Under the pieces are notes generated by a model. It worked only from the letters and a program-made list of their open reading frames with translations, did not search any database and was not told where the DNA came from. From Acidobacteriota bacterium (lineage in GTDB: Bacteria; Acidobacteriota; Terriglobia; Bryobacterales; Bryobacteraceae), in the NCBI GenBank assembly GCA_016213775.1, contig JACQZR010000155.1, positions 1 to 64,000 of the forward strand: a stretch of DNA of 64,000 bases. The letters run 5' to 3'. Positions 63,601 through 64,000 of this stretch are shown here, piece by piece (positions within the stretch are counted from its first letter, which is position 1; each line of letters starts with the position of its first letter). A program made the position numbers and the translations under genes.

Positions 63601-64000
63601 AATTCCGTCCGATCGCATCGGGTCGCTCTTCCAGAAGTTCTATCAAGTGGATGGCTCGTTCAGCCGCCGGCACGAAGGTACCGGGCTGGGGCTGGCAATC
63701 TGTCAGAAGCTCGCGCAGGCGATGGGCGGCCGGATCGAAGTGGCAAGCGAGCAAGGTCGAGGAAGCGCGTTCACGCTCTGCTTGCAACTCACCCAAACAC
63801 AAGCCCCGGCCGAGCATCCGCACAGAGGCAACGGACTGGCCAGCAGGTTCCACGGCCACATCCTTCTGGCCGAGGACAACGCAGTGAGCCGCCGGCTGGG
63901 AGAAAGCCTGTTGACGAAGCTGGGGTGCAATGTGCACTCCGTCTGCAACGGCGCCGAGGCGGTGGAACAGGCCCGATCGGCGGAATATGATCTGGTGCTG
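60695..64000 (+). CDS. Hybrid sensor histidine kinase with Reg_prop propeller, truncated by the window edge
   Basis: An open frame of 1102 codons up to the right edge. After a hydrophobic leader ([19 protein letters not shown]) come repeats of the two-component propeller type ([43 protein letters not shown]) and a Y_Y_Y-like domain ([35 protein letters not shown]). A helix ([21 protein letters not shown], near residue 750) leads to HisKA with His816 in [11 protein letters not shown], HATPase ([28 protein letters not shown]) and the start of a receiver ([19 protein letters not shown]); the phospho-Asp would lie just outside. Chimeric one-component-like sensors of this kind are common in Bacteroidetes and Acidobacteria and often control polysaccharide use. 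The ATG at 60695 is uncertain. Confidence 0.9.
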   Translation, partial: MRQCLTNYSRLFSVYSNSTLLLVGLLATLTPISLLGKCGGLLPTQFVVDRWGPQDGLPEERILSITQSSDGFLWLASANALVQFDGRSFRAIQQREIPFLPPFYLRTVFGVKTGELLVMGADMSVSVLAGNQNRPLIPASPSAPLRRVPFREDSQGRVWIPTARGIYTFFQHTAELAGIEPAWLKGHTMVVQPDGSGKDSRLYIGTDDGRVLLMSTSGALRREWKVAGEVRTITRLRDGIWIGTANGLYRLAGDTLVQVGHDAVSAIQQDREGVIWLGTDHGLACRDASGQYTLGPKEGLLTDRVHEVHEDREGNLWTTFTTTGLYRIKRPKFPTIGQPEGLPSDRVYGVRVHGETTWVATDSGLSRITAEGVKSVVLPAGLIRPRSLAVDGSGGVWAASLNQAAYIHPATRKASPRRLAREAAIVNLYSRRDGSVWGLDREGIFRVEGGDLRPVRVDGLPPLTNRSQLAETTDGRLWVASRDNGLFLVEHGHARRVSAGDAPWNLIHAVYPGDNGELWIGFDGAGLGRLRNGQLRRFGSEPDAADNYVYYIGEDYSGYFWVGLRKHLLRVSKTELNDYLDGKREDVTRQTFDISDGLRSSNFGLAFLPSAQGPSDIIWAPYLRGVVRIDTRHIPKNTVVPPLVLRRVQADGVEIPLIDGTARIPSHVSRFQVEFSANSLTENSRVHYRRKLEGFDEDWQGPDMSSTSSYTNVPPGSYQLRVQASNNDGVWNESGLTVPIICLPAFYQTWWFRLAVGFVLLAGIAGVIAWRTRSLQRRTLDLEAHVRSRTTELEKAKLAAEAAAQAKSDFLATMSHEIRTPMHGVLGTLELLAETTLDSEQQEHISVIRTSSNSLLTLLNDILDLSKLEAGRMDLAKKPFSLSTTVEEVARILDSTAKLKGLKIKACFDDRLPTHFLGDESRIRQILFNLAGNAVKFTDAGSVDIVVSAASAGEMIWDLRLSVRDTGIGIPSDRIGSLFQKFYQVDGSFSRRHEGTGLGLAICQKLAQAMGGRIEVASEQGRGSAFTLCLQLTQTQAPAEHPHRGNGLASRFHGHILLAEDNAVSRRLGESLLTKLGCNVHSVCNGAEAVEQARSAEYDLVL

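Noticed and set aside
1-64000. CRISPR array
   Set aside because: No regularly spaced direct repeats of 23-40 bases with unique spacers were seen anywhere.

Overview
The window looks like a piece of an Acidobacteriota chromosome, most likely of the Bryobacteraceae/Solibacter type. This is an inference from gene content and high GC; no marker gene here settles it. The signs are large MacB/FtsX permeases next to a PadR regulator, Ser/Thr kinases fused to beta-propeller sensors, a DUF1501 + DUF1549/DUF1553 cytochrome pair, PQQ-like and NHL propeller proteins, a PEP-CTERM protein and many Tat-type or secreted enzymes.

Layout. 0.3-16.2 kb: a secreted NHL-repeat protein, a three-gene membrane formate dehydrogenase whose catalytic subunit is read through an in-frame UGA (selenocysteine), a secreted serine hydrolase, a PQQ-like propeller gene cut by an in-frame TAG, and the DUF1501 + cytochrome/DUF1553 pair. 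16.4-20.0 kb: a small island at tRNA-Pro(TGG). An intact tRNA at one end and a displaced 49-bp copy of its 3' half, still next to a terminator, at the other bracket toxin-antitoxin genes and an AlbA-type ATPase. 20.0-23.9 kb: a decayed secreted-protein gene, a tightly packed + strand cluster (two small proteins, a transglutaminase, a small secreted protein) and a secreted esterase/SMP-30 fusion.

23.9-29.1 kb: a complete hoxEFUYH NAD-linked [NiFe] hydrogenase operon with a short hoxW protease gene. 29.2-30.4 kb: a ClpP-like protease gene split by an in-frame TGA, with a tiny upstream partner. 30.7-36.0 kb: two tandem Ser/Thr kinases that arose by duplication. 36-49.3 kb: mostly metabolism (amidohydrolase, Gfo/Idh/MocA oxidoreductase, ThDP enzyme, dCMP deaminase, an enolase homologue lacking key catalytic residues, thiolase, acyl-CoA dehydrogenase, MFS transporter, trpS, rlmD).

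49.3-50.9 kb is a graveyard of toxin-antitoxin and nuclease remnants, including a partial second copy of the rlmD 3' end. 50.9-56.4 kb holds two large ABC-type permeases, a PadR regulator and a beheaded permease remnant. 56.6-60.7 kb has a PIN toxin pair, a family 9 glycosyltransferase and a redox cluster (DsbD-alpha-like, TlpA-like, HExxH protein, SCO1). From 60.7 kb a hybrid sensor histidine kinase runs off the right edge.

Together the formate dehydrogenase and the Hox hydrogenase suggest a metabolism able to use or vent electrons as formate and H2. The many broken genes (at least ten) concentrate around the tRNA-Pro island and downstream of rlmD.
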